Position numbers and translations under genes: made by a program. Under the pieces are notes generated by a model. It saw only the letters and a list, made by a program, of their open reading frames with translations. It was not told the origin of the DNA and did not search any database. Positions 12,535 to 21,878 of a stretch of 64,000 nucleotides of DNA are shown piece after piece. Source of the stretch: Escarpia spicata (lineage: Eukaryota > Annelida > Polychaeta > Sabellida > Siboglinidae); contig OZ023213.1 of assembly GCA_963995525.1 (NCBI GenBank), forward strand, positions 15,085,533 through 15,149,532. The letters are read 5' to 3'. The first letter of the stretch is position 1; each line of letters opens with the position of its first letter.

Positions 12535-15249
12535 CTACATGTATCCCGCCTTTTTAAGGTGTGTGTCGATTTTATTTTTAAACATATTCACGCTATTAGC
12601 ACCAACACAATCAGGAGATAATCTGTTCCATTCATTTACAGTCCTTTGTGAGAATGAGAACTTTCTTATATATAATCTACACTGCTCCTTTACTAATGTA
12701 GCTTCATGTCCTCTGGTCATTCTATCTTTCTTAACTGAGAAAAAAATGTTTCTATCAATATTTTCATAACCATTCAATATTTTAAACACTTCTATGTGAT
12801 CTCCTCTCAATCTCCTGGTCTCTAGTGTTGTTAAACCACATTCTTTTAGGCGTATTTCGTAACTAAGATCCCTCAGATTTGGTATCATTTTAGTCGCTCT
12901 CCTCTGTACTCTTTCTAGCATATCTATGTCCTTCTTGCGATATGGCCTCCATGCTTGTATACAATATTCTAAATGAGGCCTCACTATTGTTTTGTACAGC
13001 GGTACTATTAATTCTTTTTTCTTATACGCTATATTTCGCCTAATTAATCCAAGGATTTGATTTCCCTTTGACGCTGCAATTCCGCACTGCTCTGAAACCT
13101 TCATATCAGCACTAATGGTTAACCCTAAGTCCTTTTCTTTTACAGTAGTACTTAGAACAGTACCCCCCATTTTATATTTTACCTCTTCATTCCCATGACC
13201 TGTGTGGAGGCATTTACATTTCCCAAAATTGAACAGCATTTGCCACTTTTCAGACCATTTGATCAACCTATCAAGATCATCTTGTAAATGCTGTCTGTCT
13301 CCATCACTTTTAATCCTTCTAAACACTTTTGTATCATCCACAAATTTCAACACCTTGCTTGTTATATCATCGTCCAAATCGTTGATATATATTAAGAATA
13401 ATATAGGTCCTAGTACTGATCCCTGTGGTACCCCACTCAATACCGATTTCCAGTTTGAAGCCTCCCCATCAACTACTACACGTTGTCTTCTGTCATTCAG
13501 CCATTTTCCTATCCAGTTTATTATACCATTTCCTATGCCATGGGCCTTTAGCTTAAGGAGTAATCTTTGATGTGGTACTTTGTCGAAAGCTTTTTGAAAA
13601 TCTAAATAGATGATATCTACTGGTGATCCCTCATCTACCCACCTAGTGATGTCTTCCAAAAAACATAACATATTTGTTAAGCATGACCTCGCTTTTAAAA
13701 ACCCATGTTGAGATGGGTTTATCAAGTTATGTTTAACAAGAAAATCCACCATGTGATCTTTAATTAGTCTTTCTAATAATTTGCAAATCACTGATGTTAA
13801 ACTCACTGGTCTATAGTTCTCTGACTTGTTTCTCGAACCTTTTTTAAATAACGGTATAATGTTTGCCTCTTTCCATTCTAAAGGAACCACTCCCTCTTCT
13901 AATGACAAATTGAAAACTGTTGCAAGCGGTGCGCTAATTTGTTCTACAATTTCCAATAGTAGTTTGGGCGGAATCCCGTCCACTCCAGGTGATTTATTAT
14001 CCTTCATAGCTCTTATTTTCTTAGCTACCATTTCCGAGGTTACAACTAACTGTCCTAAATAGTCTGAATCTGCCCCCTTGAACTTAGCCTCTGGTACTAG
14101 CAGTGAACTAATATCTTCCCTGGTAAACACTTAACTAAAATACTCATTCAGGTCTTCTGCCATTAAGAATCCCTCTGATATTGTATTTCCAGCACTATCT
14201 TCTAGAGGAACGACCTTATCCTGAACTTTCTGTTTGCTTCGAATATACGCATAAAAACTCTTACTGTCATGTTTTATATTACTAGCTAAATTTTTGTCAT
14301 AGCTTCTCTTTGAATTTCTAATTTCAGCTGTAGCTTGATTAAGTGCTTCTTTATAAATGTTGTAGTCTTCATCATTTCCAGTACATCTATATGACTTCCA
14401 CATCATTTGTTTATACTTAATTTTTATAATGGCTTCTTTCGATAAGTGTTTCTTTTTAGACCGTTTCCCTTGTTTTTTGAAAGGTACAAATTTATCGACT
14501 ATGCACTTAATTTCACTATTTAAGATATTCCAGCATTCGGTTGCTGTCTTATTCTTCAGTGTGTTATTCCAGTCTATCTTTGCTCAATATTTCCTCATGT
14601 CCTTATACCTTCCTTTGTGGAAATTTCTCCTATACTGCTTTTTACTATTCCTTTCTGATTTTACTTTGATGGTAAAATGTATCTGGTTGTGATCACTACT
14701 CCCCAGTGGCTCACATATCTTGACATTGTCAACTAATTCTTTCTGTGAGGACAAAACTAAGTCTAACACATTCTCTCCCCTGGTTGGTTCTAGCACATGT
14801 TGAGAAAGGAAACTATCTTGTACTAAAACTAAAAACTTGTGGTCCTCACTCCCCATACTCTGTAAAGATTTCCATTGTATATGCCCATGGTTAAAGTCCC
14901 CCATAATAATACAGTTCCGTTTGCTTACTTCCCTTATAGCGTTTTGTATTTTTTCATTCTCTTCTATGCTTATGTTTGGACTTCGATAAACTAACCCAAC
15001 TGTTAACGTTGAGTTTCCTGTAACTATGTTACACCAAACAGCTTCTTCGCAATCTGCTTCTCTTTCTAATTTTATTTCAAAAGCCTGGATAGATTCTTTA
15101 ATATATAAAATAACTCCACCTCCCTTTCTTCCTATTCTATCTTTCCTAAACATTACATATCCTGTTAGTCCCAATTCGGCATCTGATATGTCAGTGGTGG
15201 CCCACGATTCGGTTATATCTATTATGTGAGGGTCAATATCTTCTACCAT
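12535..15249 (-). pseudogene. LINE ORF2: APE endonuclease plus reverse transcriptase, two stops (copy B)
   Basis: From 15249 the APE-type endonuclease runs through GLVYRSPNIS, IIMGDFNHGHI and SSDHNQIHF. The frame stops at a TGA near 14584-14586 and again at a TAA near 14131-14133. The RT follows in the same frame from 14130 (KSPGVDGIPPKLL, GVPQGSVLGPILFLIYINDL) to the C-terminus at 12535. The catalytic box reads FVDD where copy C has FADD. The RT half is open for 531 codons. Confidence 0.88.
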
Positions 15250-15418
15250 AATGTTTAGTTCACTTCTTTTGTTTACTATGCTCCTTGCATTTAAACAAAT
15301 GCATTTATATCCTGATTCAGAACAGTTTTCCAGGCTGTTCTTTGCCGATTTATTTCTGCTATCTTTATCTATGCCTCCAGTTTCAGGCTTCTCTGTGAAT
15401 CCCCCCTGCGAATCTAGT

Positions 15419-16633
15419 TTAAATAGATGCAGCCTGTCCCACTGTCAACAGATTGCAGCAAGTTCTCTGAGAAAACTGCTGCCCCTTTCCACTTAGATGT
15501 AGGCCATCTCTCATGTACATATCTTCCCTCCCAACAAAGTATCCCCATAAATCTACGATTCCCACCCCCTCTTCTTTACACATCTGCTCAACTAATGCGT
15601 TGATCGCCATCCTCTTGCAGTTTCTATATGTCGGCCCCCTTCCTCCCATTACTGGCAAAATTCCTGAGAGGATAATCTGTTCTACTCTTGTCTTCTTTAA
15701 CTTCTTCACTAACTGTCTGTACTTCTGAACTATCCCAGTTGTTCCCTCCCTCTCTGCGTTATTTGTCCCTACATGTACTAGTATAGACCCTCCCTTGCCA
15801 TGCCCCAGTACCTTCTCTACCCTTTCAGTTACATGTTCTATCCTAGCCCCCGGTAGACAAACAACGACGTCCTCCCCCTCGCTTAGAGTCTTATCTGTCT
15901 TTCTCATAATCGAATCGCCCATAAACACCCTCTCTTTCCTCATTGCCCCCTCAATCACTGCCTCAGTGTAGCTCTTTCTACGGTTTGCATCTGTCTGGTT
16001 GTAATCTTGTTCCCCTGTCTTCTGCTCTCCCGTCACAATCTCGTCCGTTCCATTCTTTCCTGACGCTGTTTCTCTTGTCACCTTTCTTCCTGTCATCGTC
16101 CCTCCCGACTTCTCTTCTGTCACATGTACTCTCACTTCCTTTCTTCCCGTCATCTTTCCTCCCATTGCATTTCCTTCTCTCCTCTCCCGTCTCTTTTTCC
16201 CTCCTACCTCTTTCTCTACGGTCACTTTCTCTCCTGCCACCTTCACACCTGTCACATTTCCTGCCGTCGATCCTCCACTTTCTTCCCCTCCGATCACCTT
16301 CCCTCCTCTCAGTCTCCTTTCCTCGGTCTTGTTGCCACTACTCTGCTCCTTCAGTTTCACAGTATTCCCAACTTTATCCCTGTCGTCTCTCTCCATTCCG
16401 TCTGTCTTCTTGCTGATTCTCATCTCCATCCCCTTCACAATATCTACCAACCTAGCTACCTCTTTCTCCAGACATGTCACCTTCCAACACCCCACGCACT
16501 GAAAGGTGAATCCCTCTTCCTTGGTTTCTGTCCATGACTTCGTACAGCCGGATAAGGCAAAATCTACCCAACTGTGGCAGTCGTCGCACACCAAGTGTCT
16601 CTTTGCCTTGACTTGCCGCTTGCAAGGCGCCAT
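15419..16633 (-). CDS. LINE ORF1: PHD-like finger plus SGNH/GDSL esterase (copy B)
   Basis: 404 residues. The N-terminus has CDDCHSWVDFALSGC, a PHD-like Cys/His/Trp finger. Residues about 60-215 are a highly charged linker. The esterase follows with block I FMGDSIMRK, block III VHVGTNN and the C-terminal Asp-x-x-His DGLHLSGKG. This layout is typical of CR1 ORF1 proteins. Compared with copy C, one G is missing from a G-run just after LSGKG. The last residues are therefore out of register and the stop lies further on, but both catalytic blocks remain. Confidence 0.8.
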   Translation of the reverse strand: MAPCKRQVKAKRHLVCDDCHSWVDFALSGCTKSWTETKEEGFTFQCVGCWKVTCLEKEVARLVDIVKGMEMRISKKTDGMERDDRDKVGNTVKLKEQSSGNKTEERRLRGGKVIGGEESGGSTAGNVTGVKVAGEKVTVEKEVGGKKRRERREGNAMGGKMTGRKEVRVHVTEEKSGGTMTGRKVTRETASGKNGTDEIVTGEQKTGEQDYNQTDANRRKSYTEAVIEGAMRKERVFMGDSIMRKTDKTLSEGEDVVVCLPGARIEHVTERVEKVLGHGKGGSILVHVGTNNAEREGTTGIVQKYRQLVKKLKKTRVEQIILSGILPVMGGRGPTYRNCKRMAINALVEQMCKEEGVGIVDLWGYFVGREDMYMRDGLHLSGKGQQFSQRTCCNLLTVGQAASI

Positions 16634-17248
16634 ATCGGAATTGATTTAATAATAATAATCTAATTAGCTATTTAAAATAGTTTTGTCAACTGTGTTTACA
16701 CCATTCACTGTCTATGTAGTCTTTAAGAAGACTGTTTTCTGTGCACAAATGTTACACTTTTCGTAAGATTGCGTGCGCTAGACTGCCTTATTTATTTAGG
16801 TTATACAGCGCCCTAGCGAATAAGAGAGGCACTAGCTACATAAACTTAGTTCGCCCGATTATCGCAAATGCTTAATTTTAACAACAAAGCTACCTTATCA
16901 AAATGTCTAGCAGGTACTGACTTACACAGATATTATCTTATGTAGGTAGTTTATGGTTGTTACTTTATCACCTATATATTCTACCACATAACGAGGTTTG
17001 TTAAATCTTGTTTACAAACTTATCGTAGCCGTAAGCTAACGTACCCTATTATCACTCACTAGACTAAAGTGTCCTAAAATACTTTATGTAACTAACTTTA
17101 AGCACAACTGCTACTCAATATATGTTTACTGCTACTTTATGAATTATATTAAGGCAAGAATAATACTTATCAATCAGTAATTTCACTTGCTTTTGAACTT
17201 TGATACACCACCAATTTCAACGTTCTATCTCCGCCAAATATAGCCTCG

Positions 17249-17829
17249 AATTTCGAATGTAGTCCTAGACCTAGTCCTACCTACCAACTTCCCGGACTTG
17301 GCTGGATTGATTTGCGGAAACGCGCCGTGCGCCTTGCGGATTTATAAATGTATTATGTCAACATGCCATCTAACCTAATTTCATATGTCCACAAACATAC
17401 ACTGCATCACATGTCATTTGAAGTACACAAAGTGCAGTTAATATTATTAAATAGACAACAGTGTGTTCCAGTTGCCATACACGGATTCACGGTTCCGACG
17501 CCATCTTGACCTACATCAGAGTTGCGAGTAAATAAACGCACGTGGTTACGATAACAAAGCAAAACAAACTTATTTAAGATGGCGGATGCCCATATATGGT
17601 AGAACCGTGAATCCGTATATTGGTCATGCGGCAGAACGCCGCTCACTACTACGTGACAGGCCCTCACTAAACATGCATTGCGCTTCTAAAGTTCTATGCG
17701 ACAGCGATAATACGGGTTTTACTAAAAGGCGCACGACCATAAAATTGACGAACGACCATGCACGATGATGTAATATAATGTGTTGGTAGATAGTTTGACC
17801 GGTGATGGTATATATATATATATGTTTGG
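17249..17829. other. Intergenic flank left of the Gypsy element
   Basis: No coding signature. A short foldback is described separately. ACTAAAAGGCGCACGACCA near 17718-17736 recurs inverted as GGTTGTGCGCCTTTTAGT near 43403-43420 on the other side of the Gypsy element. A (TA)n run lies just before the LTR. Confidence 0.5.
17475..17620. repeat. MITE-like inverted repeat
   Basis: Arms CCATACACGGATTCACGGTTC (plus strand, from 17475, given here only to its 20th base: CCATACACGGATTCACGGTT) and AGAACCGTGAATCCGTATAT near 17601-17620 are inverse complements with a mismatch. Nested inside are GCCATCTT and AAGATGGC. There is no coding content. Confidence 0.5.
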
Positions 17830-17980
17830 TGTGACACACTGCAATTGTGCTATGTAGTATCATGACGCTATGCCTATTACGTTCTATCATGATTGTCGTT
17901 TTATTAACCAATGACGTTCCTCCTTGTATTCGTCCCGCATAATAAAAGATGTCGAATTCATACAAAGCCTGCCTGTGACA
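17830..17980 (+). repeat. Gypsy 5' LTR, 151 bp
   Basis: TG...CA termini. AATAAA occurs near 17941. All 143 bases that can be aligned with the split 3' LTR are identical. Confidence 0.93.
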
Positions 17981-18083
17981 TGGTGTCAGAAATATAAACA
18001 ACTACGCCTACTCAAGTAAGTTGTACTTTTGCGCACAAATGCCGCACTAGTCTATAACTATGGAATCGCTACGAAGGCCCGAT
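17981..18083 (+). other. Gypsy primer-binding site, leader and first eight gag codons
   Basis: TGGTGTCAGAA at 17981-17991 is the primer-binding site. The gag ATG lies at 18060-18062 and eight codons (MESLRRPD) run to 18083, where the Polinton begins. The frame resumes without loss at 32556 on the far side of the insertion. Confidence 0.85.
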
Positions 18084-18354
18084 AGTAGTAATAAGGGTAG
18101 GTGGAGCCTCGCCCCGCCCCTTTTTGACCTACTTTAGGCCTAACTCCATGCATAAAAAACGTCCTTATCTTTTTCGGGAACCTACTTATAAAAAAAAGAT
18201 CAAAGGGTTTTGTGTAACCTGAGAGAAATCGGGAACCTACTTATAAAAAACGTGATTGATGGCCTGTCACTTTTGATTGATAACCTTGAGGTGCCACCTA
18301 GCGATTATCCCAGTGATTAGTTTAGCTCTAGCGATCAACGTCCCAGCCCTAGCG
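18084..18354 (+). repeat. Polinton left terminal inverted repeat, 271 bp
   Basis: Starts AGTAGTAATAAGGGTAGG and ends at AGCG. By eye it differs from the inverted right repeat at only two positions. It contains a short inner direct repeat, GGGAACCTACTTATAAAAAA, and repeats of CCTAGCGATCAACGT. Confidence 0.95.
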
Positions 18355-18422
18355 ATCAACGTAGCGTTCCCCTAGCGATCAACAATAACGCGTATATAAC
18401 CGAGATAAAACCACTCATAGAA

Positions 18423-18507
18423 GCCGGCGCCGGATTAGATCTCCTGGGAGCGCGTTCGACTAGGATCGCAAGATTCCGGGTCCGAATCCGTACGTCGGCA
18501 CCTTTTT
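18423..18507 (+). ncRNA. Candidate Pol III small RNA: hairpin with B-box-like motif and T5
   Basis: Bases 18423-18429 pair with 18493-18499 (7 bp, one G-T) and 18431-18436 pair with 18485-18490 (6 bp), closing a structure of about 77 bases. GGTCCGAATCC at 18479-18489 is one base from the tRNA B-box consensus. A TTTTT run at 18503-18507 follows the stem directly, as at a Pol III terminator. The A box is weak and the T-arm does not pair, so it is not a normal tRNA. It lies between the left inverted repeat and the first protein gene. Confidence 0.35.
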
Positions 18508-18540
18508 AGATGCGCCATCTATCGGCGGTGACGTCTGTTC

Positions 18541-18548
18541 TATATAAG
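18541..18548 (+). promoter_or_regulatory. TATA box of the NADAR gene
   Basis: TATATAAG lies 27 bases before the ATG at 18568, so the leader would be very short. Confidence 0.55.
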
Positions 18549-18567
18549 CGGTTTATCGGTAGTAGTC

Positions 18568-19020
18568 ATGTTGTTGTCGGAACCTATAAAGTTTGGCGGC
18601 TCGCGCTCGTTCTTGTCGAATATGTACAAGTGCCGATTGACGGCGTACGGTCGGGTGTTCCGATCCGTCGAGCACGCCTATCAGAATAGGAAAGCGATGT
18701 TCAACGAAGACCTCGAATGCGCCGCGTGTATCAAAAGAGCGCGATCGCCCTACGTAGCGAAACGACTCAGTTACGGAATACGAAAAAAGAGAACGGGAAC
18801 CGAATGGAACGTCGTTAGGGTCGTTTGTATGAAGGGGCTGTTGATGAGTAAGTTCGGCGGGCCGTTGAAGGCCGACCTGTTGGCCAGCGGGGACGCCGAA
18901 TTGGTGGAGTGGGTACCGAGTAGGGAGGGTTTCTGGGGTACCCGGATCGGGGACGTTGCGGGGGAGAACAAGCTCGGTAAACTGTTGATGGAGGTGCGCG
19001 ACGCCTATAAAGACGCGTAA
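18568..19020 (+). CDS. NADAR-domain protein (YbiA-like N-glycosidase family)
   Basis: 150 residues, one full NADAR domain: FLSNMYK near residue 17, FRSVEHAYQNRKAMFNED near 33-50, the WNVVRVVCMKGLLMSKF helix, LLASGDAELVEW, and a C-terminal FWGTRIGDVAGENKLGKLL. Characterised family members cleave N-glycosidic bonds, either of riboflavin-pathway intermediates (bacterial YbiA) or of ADP-ribose on nucleic-acid bases. In this element it may protect DNA from an ADP-ribosylation defence or act in nucleotide metabolism; that is inference. It is the first gene of the Polinton. A CCTATAAAG near its 3' end probably serves the next gene. NADAR is not a core Polinton gene. A short second NADAR fragment lies at 46674-46755. 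Confidence 0.85.
   Translation: MLLSEPIKFGGSRSFLSNMYKCRLTAYGRVFRSVEHAYQNRKAMFNEDLECAACIKRARSPYVAKRLSYGIRKKRTGTEWNVVRVVCMKGLLMSKFGGPLKADLLASGDAELVEWVPSREGFWGTRIGDVAGENKLGKLLMEVRDAYKDA
19006..19012 (+). promoter_or_regulatory. TATA box of the packaging ATPase gene
   Basis: TATAAAG lies 38 bases before the ATG at 19050, inside the last codons of the NADAR gene. The same CCTATAAAG phrase occurs near 18579 and 21791. Confidence 0.45.
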
Positions 19021-19049
19021 AAAAACCTCAGTCAGTATCAGTCGTGAAA

Positions 19050-19718
19050 ATGGGCGGACCGTTGTTGAAGCATCCGTTTACGTGTATAGTATCCGGGCCT
19101 ACGGGATGCGGTAAGACGACGTTCGTCGACCGTCTGATACGACGCGCTATGATCGATCCGCCGCCCGAAAAAATCCTGTTGTGTTACGGGCTGTGGCAGA
19201 CCGCCTACGCGTCTATGTCTCCGGAAATAGAGTTCGTAGACGGCCTGCCGACTACGACGCATTTAGACGGTAAAAAGAGGACGCTTTTGGTACTCGACGA
19301 CCTCATGGAGGAAGCCGATAGCGGGGTGACGGAACTATTTACAAAAAAAAGTCATCATTGTAATACGTCGGTCGTACAACTCTGTCAGAACATGTTTCCG
19401 ATAGGGAAAGAAAACCGCACAATCAGCCTGAACGCCCAATACTTAGCGCTATTCAAGAACCCCCGAGACGCTGGCCAAGTAGGTCACCTAGCGAAACAGA
19501 TGTACCCGGGAAAGGTCAAGTACATGATAGAAGCGTTCAAAGACGCGACGTCGGCGGCGTACGGCTATCTCTTCGTCGATCTGAAACAGGAAACGGAAGA
19601 GTACATGCGCCTGCGTACGTGTATATTTCCGGACGACCCCTTCAGTACGTCTACGTACGGAAGGGTGGTGGTGGTGGTCAACTATAAGTCGAGAGGGACG
19701 TCGCCGCGTACGCATTAG
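19050..19718 (+). CDS. FtsK/HerA-type genome-packaging ATPase
   Basis: 222 residues from the ATG at 19050. Walker A is SGPTGCGKTTF (about residues 14-24). Walker B is TLLVLDDLMEE (about 79-89). VVQLCQNMFP and ISLNAQYLALFKNPRD match the sensor region of the A32-like packaging ATPases of Polintons, adintoviruses and virophages, where the enzyme pumps DNA into the capsid. The length is slightly below or close to the usual range for these ATPases. The frame is intact. It lies 29 bases after the NADAR gene and 5 bases before the next gene. Confidence 0.9.
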   Translation: MGGPLLKHPFTCIVSGPTGCGKTTFVDRLIRRAMIDPPPEKILLCYGLWQTAYASMSPEIEFVDGLPTTTHLDGKKRTLLVLDDLMEEADSGVTELFTKKSHHCNTSVVQLCQNMFPIGKENRTISLNAQYLALFKNPRDAGQVGHLAKQMYPGKVKYMIEAFKDATSAAYGYLFVDLKQETEEYMRLRTCIFPDDPFSTSTYGRVVVVVNYKSRGTSPRTH

Positions 19719-19723
19719 TCGGT

Positions 19724-20137
19724 ATGATGGGAAGACGCGCGGTGGTAGCGGCGAAGCGACGTCCAAAGGCGGCGGCGACGACGGTTTCGGAGCAACGCCT
19801 GAAGAGACACATTTTCGCCCTGCAGTTGATGGATAGACATAAGCGGAACATCGATCTGCGAAAAGCCGTTCTCGCCCACTCGGAGGTCGGTCTCATATGT
19901 AGTCTGTGCGATTGCGCGTACAATATTCTGAGAGGGAACGTGAAGGTGTCGCCGAAGCAGAAACGCGTGTTGACGAAATACAGAGATCACCTGCGTGACC
20001 TGGTCAACAAACGAAATCCGGTGAAGCGGAAGCGAGCCATCTTGCAAACGGGGGCGGTTGGCTTTCTGACGGCCCTGCTAGCGCCGTTAGCGAGCACCGT
20101 TCTCCTGCCACTACTCAAACAGATCATCGGGGGTTAA
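19724..20137 (+). CDS. Conserved small Polinton protein with hydrophobic C-terminus
   Basis: 137 residues. The N-terminus is basic (RRAVVAAKRRPK). The middle part has ICSLCDCAYNILRGNVKVS and a Lys/Arg-rich stretch, KRNPVKRKRAIL. The end is a hydrophobic segment, GFLTALLAPLASTVLLPLL, then KQIIGG. The pattern CA.N.L.GNV.LS..QK followed by a hydrophobic tail recurs in animal Polintons near the ATPase. The function is unknown; a membrane-active or minor virion role has been suspected for such proteins. The frame is intact. A second ATG lies one codon in. Confidence 0.6.
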   Translation: MMGRRAVVAAKRRPKAAATTVSEQRLKRHIFALQLMDRHKRNIDLRKAVLAHSEVGLICSLCDCAYNILRGNVKVSPKQKRVLTKYRDHLRDLVNKRNPVKRKRAILQTGAVGFLTALLAPLASTVLLPLLKQIIGG

Positions 20138-20158
20138 TCAGTGCAGTACGCGAAGAAG

Positions 20159-20617
20159 ATGGCGTTGGTCGACCCGCGATTGGTGGAAAGTCTCCTTCAG
20201 CCACAACCGTCGAGCAGCACCCCCCGATCACGTGTACTGAGAAGCCTGGACAGCGATATGAAGGATATTCTAGAGCGATCGGATTTATCCGAACGCGATA
20301 AGGTGGCGTCGTACAATCAACTGCTGAGTCGCTACAACACTATAGAGGCGGCTCGAGCGGCGCAACCGGTACGCGTGTCGATGGTCAACGCCGACGGCGG
20401 CGAGATAAAACAGCCCGCGGCGGCGGCGCCATCGTCGGAGGCCGTAGAGCGGGAAATCGTATGTACTTCGTCATCGCCGTTAGTATATACAATCTGACGC
20501 GGGGTCAAGGCGACTCCAAACAGTGGACGGCGCTGTTGAGCAGCTGTCTCGGTTACCTGCTCCCGAGTCCGTCTATGAGCGGCGGCGGTCGACGACGACG
20601 AGACGATGGCGGTATCG
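20159..20617 (+). pseudogene. Polinton virion-associated protein, probably frameshifted near its end
   Basis: From the ATG at 20159: MALVDPRLVESLLQPQ, a Ser-rich stretch, and the conserved helix DSDMKDILERSDLSERDKVA then YNQLLSRY, which recurs in animal Polintons just before capsid genes. The frame stops at 20497. A compatible C-terminal tail (GDSKQWTALLSSCLGYLL, then a Gly/Arg/Asp-rich end) continues in another frame to 20617 and overlaps the next start at 20606. A small indel near 20460-20490 is the simplest reading. The alternative is a naturally short protein. No enzyme motif is visible. Confidence 0.55.
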
Positions 20618-21466
20618 TCTGACTTTTACCTGACGCTACCGAGCAACGCGTCTATGAAGCGGCACCCCGAAAATTCGTTGACGCATTACATCACGACGCT
20701 GCCGCGACGTTTCGACCTGCCTGGCGGGGAATGGGAATGCGGAATGGTGACGCTACAGTACCCGCACACGTGGTACAACGTGAGAGAGGCGGACGCCACC
20801 TTCTACCTGTCTTGCGCGACGGGCGACTCGGGTCTTTTTACGACCATGGACGGTGTCGGGATATACCGACAGGGTACGATTACTCACGGTTTCTACAACA
20901 ATGTTTACGTGCTGCTGAGCGAGCTCAACGAGGCGCTAATGAAATTGTGCACCGATAGGGTCAAGGCGCGTCTAGAGTACAGCGGCGTCTCTAATCGAAT
21001 GACGATGCGTATGTCGTCGGGTGTCACCTTTACCCTACCCGAGACGAGTCGTCTGAAGAGCGTGCTAGGTTTCCATAACAACGTTATCGTGAGTCCCCCG
21101 CTGATGGTCCCCGAACCGGAAGTGGTCATTATCGAGACGAGCCCCGCCGCGTACGCGTACGAAGGTCGCAATACGGTGGATATGAAGGCGGGCGTCGACA
21201 CCCTGTACGCGTACACGGATCTCGTGGAATCGCGCGTCGTCGGCGACGTGTACGCGCCGCTCCTTCGAAACATCGCCGTCTTCGGTACGAACGGTAGCGT
21301 TATTTCGGAAACGTTCGACCGCGTCCAATACGTGAAGCTGCTGCGGCATCAATTCGATACGATCGAAGTCGATATAATAGACGATTGCGGTCAACCGATA
21401 CCATTCGAGCGGGGGAAGCTTGTGGCGACGCTTCACATCAGACGCTGTAAATCGAAATTGTTTTAA
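20606..21466 (+). CDS. Minor capsid (penton-like) protein, single jelly roll
   Basis: 286 residues, intact. The N-terminus FYLTLPSNASMKRHPENSL is the Polinton/adintovirus penton signature. It is followed by LPGGEWECGMVTLQYPHTW and a C-terminal FERGKLVATLHIRR. In this lineage the penton forms pentamers at capsid vertices. The neighbours (core-like protein, major capsid protein, protease) form the usual morphogenesis block. The stop lies 2 bases before the next ATG. Confidence 0.85.
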   Translation: MAVSSDFYLTLPSNASMKRHPENSLTHYITTLPRRFDLPGGEWECGMVTLQYPHTWYNVREADATFYLSCATGDSGLFTTMDGVGIYRQGTITHGFYNNVYVLLSELNEALMKLCTDRVKARLEYSGVSNRMTMRMSSGVTFTLPETSRLKSVLGFHNNVIVSPPLMVPEPEVVIIETSPAAYAYEGRNTVDMKAGVDTLYAYTDLVESRVVGDVYAPLLRNIAVFGTNGSVISETFDRVQYVKLLRHQFDTIEVDIIDDCGQPIPFERGKLVATLHIRRCKSKLF

Positions 21467-21468
21467 CC

Positions 21469-21876
21469 ATGCCGAACCCGTACGAGGACTACTACGTTCG
21501 ACAGGTCGGCGGTCAACTGCCGGTCTTCGTCGGCGGTCGGGGTCAACGAGGACACGGTCTGGGTAATATCTTCGGGAGCCTGTTTCGAAGCGTTATGCCG
21601 CTTTTTAAGAGAGGCGCCATGGCGTTGGAAAAACGCGCGCTCAAAACTGGCGTGCACGTGGCGCGGGACGTCGTCGGCGGCGGCAATCTGAAAGCGTCGA
21701 TAAAACGACGCGCGAAGGAGGCCGGCGTCGATCTTCTCGACGACCTATTGAAAGGGCCGGCGCCGAAGAAGAGGCGGATGAAAAAGGTAACGCCTATAAA
21801 GAAACCGCGTAGAACGGCGACGACCGTCAGTAGACGGAAGAGAGGGCGTCGACCGGTCGATATATTCGACGCGTAA
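21469..21876 (+). CDS. Basic core-like virion protein
   Basis: 135 residues, intact. The N-terminus is PYEDYYVRQVGGQLPVFVGG; a Gly-rich stretch is followed by an amphipathic segment (IFGSLFRSVMPLFKRGAMAL). The C-terminus is strongly basic (KKRRMKKVTP, SRRKRGRRPVDIF). The GG contexts resemble adenovirus-type protease sites. Similar proteins precede the major capsid gene in many Polintons and adintoviruses and are compared with adenovirus core proteins pVI/pX. The homology is by pattern and position only. Confidence 0.6.
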   Translation: MPNPYEDYYVRQVGGQLPVFVGGRGQRGHGLGNIFGSLFRSVMPLFKRGAMALEKRALKTGVHVARDVVGGGNLKASIKRRAKEAGVDLLDDLLKGPAPKKRRMKKVTPIKKPRRTATTVSRRKRGRRPVDIFDA

Positions 21877-21878
21877 CG

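Larger units (their letters stand above)
12436..17248 (-). mobile_element. CR1-like LINE copy B, full length, inactive
   Basis: The element runs on the minus strand from the family 5' end (17248) to a 3' end with two TTAACAAGAT units (plus-strand sense) near 12436-12458. It carries ORF1 and ORF2 in CR1 order. AATTT flanks both ends and is a possible 5-bp target duplication. It is nearly identical to the intact copy at 34772-39601 but has two stops in ORF2 and a 1-base length change near the end of ORF1. The 5' UTR is 16634-17248. Confidence 0.9.

Noticed and set aside
18423..18500. tRNA gene
   Set aside because: The ends pair like an acceptor stem, but the T-arm and anticodon arm do not pair properly and the A box is poor. 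Kept only as a candidate small RNA.
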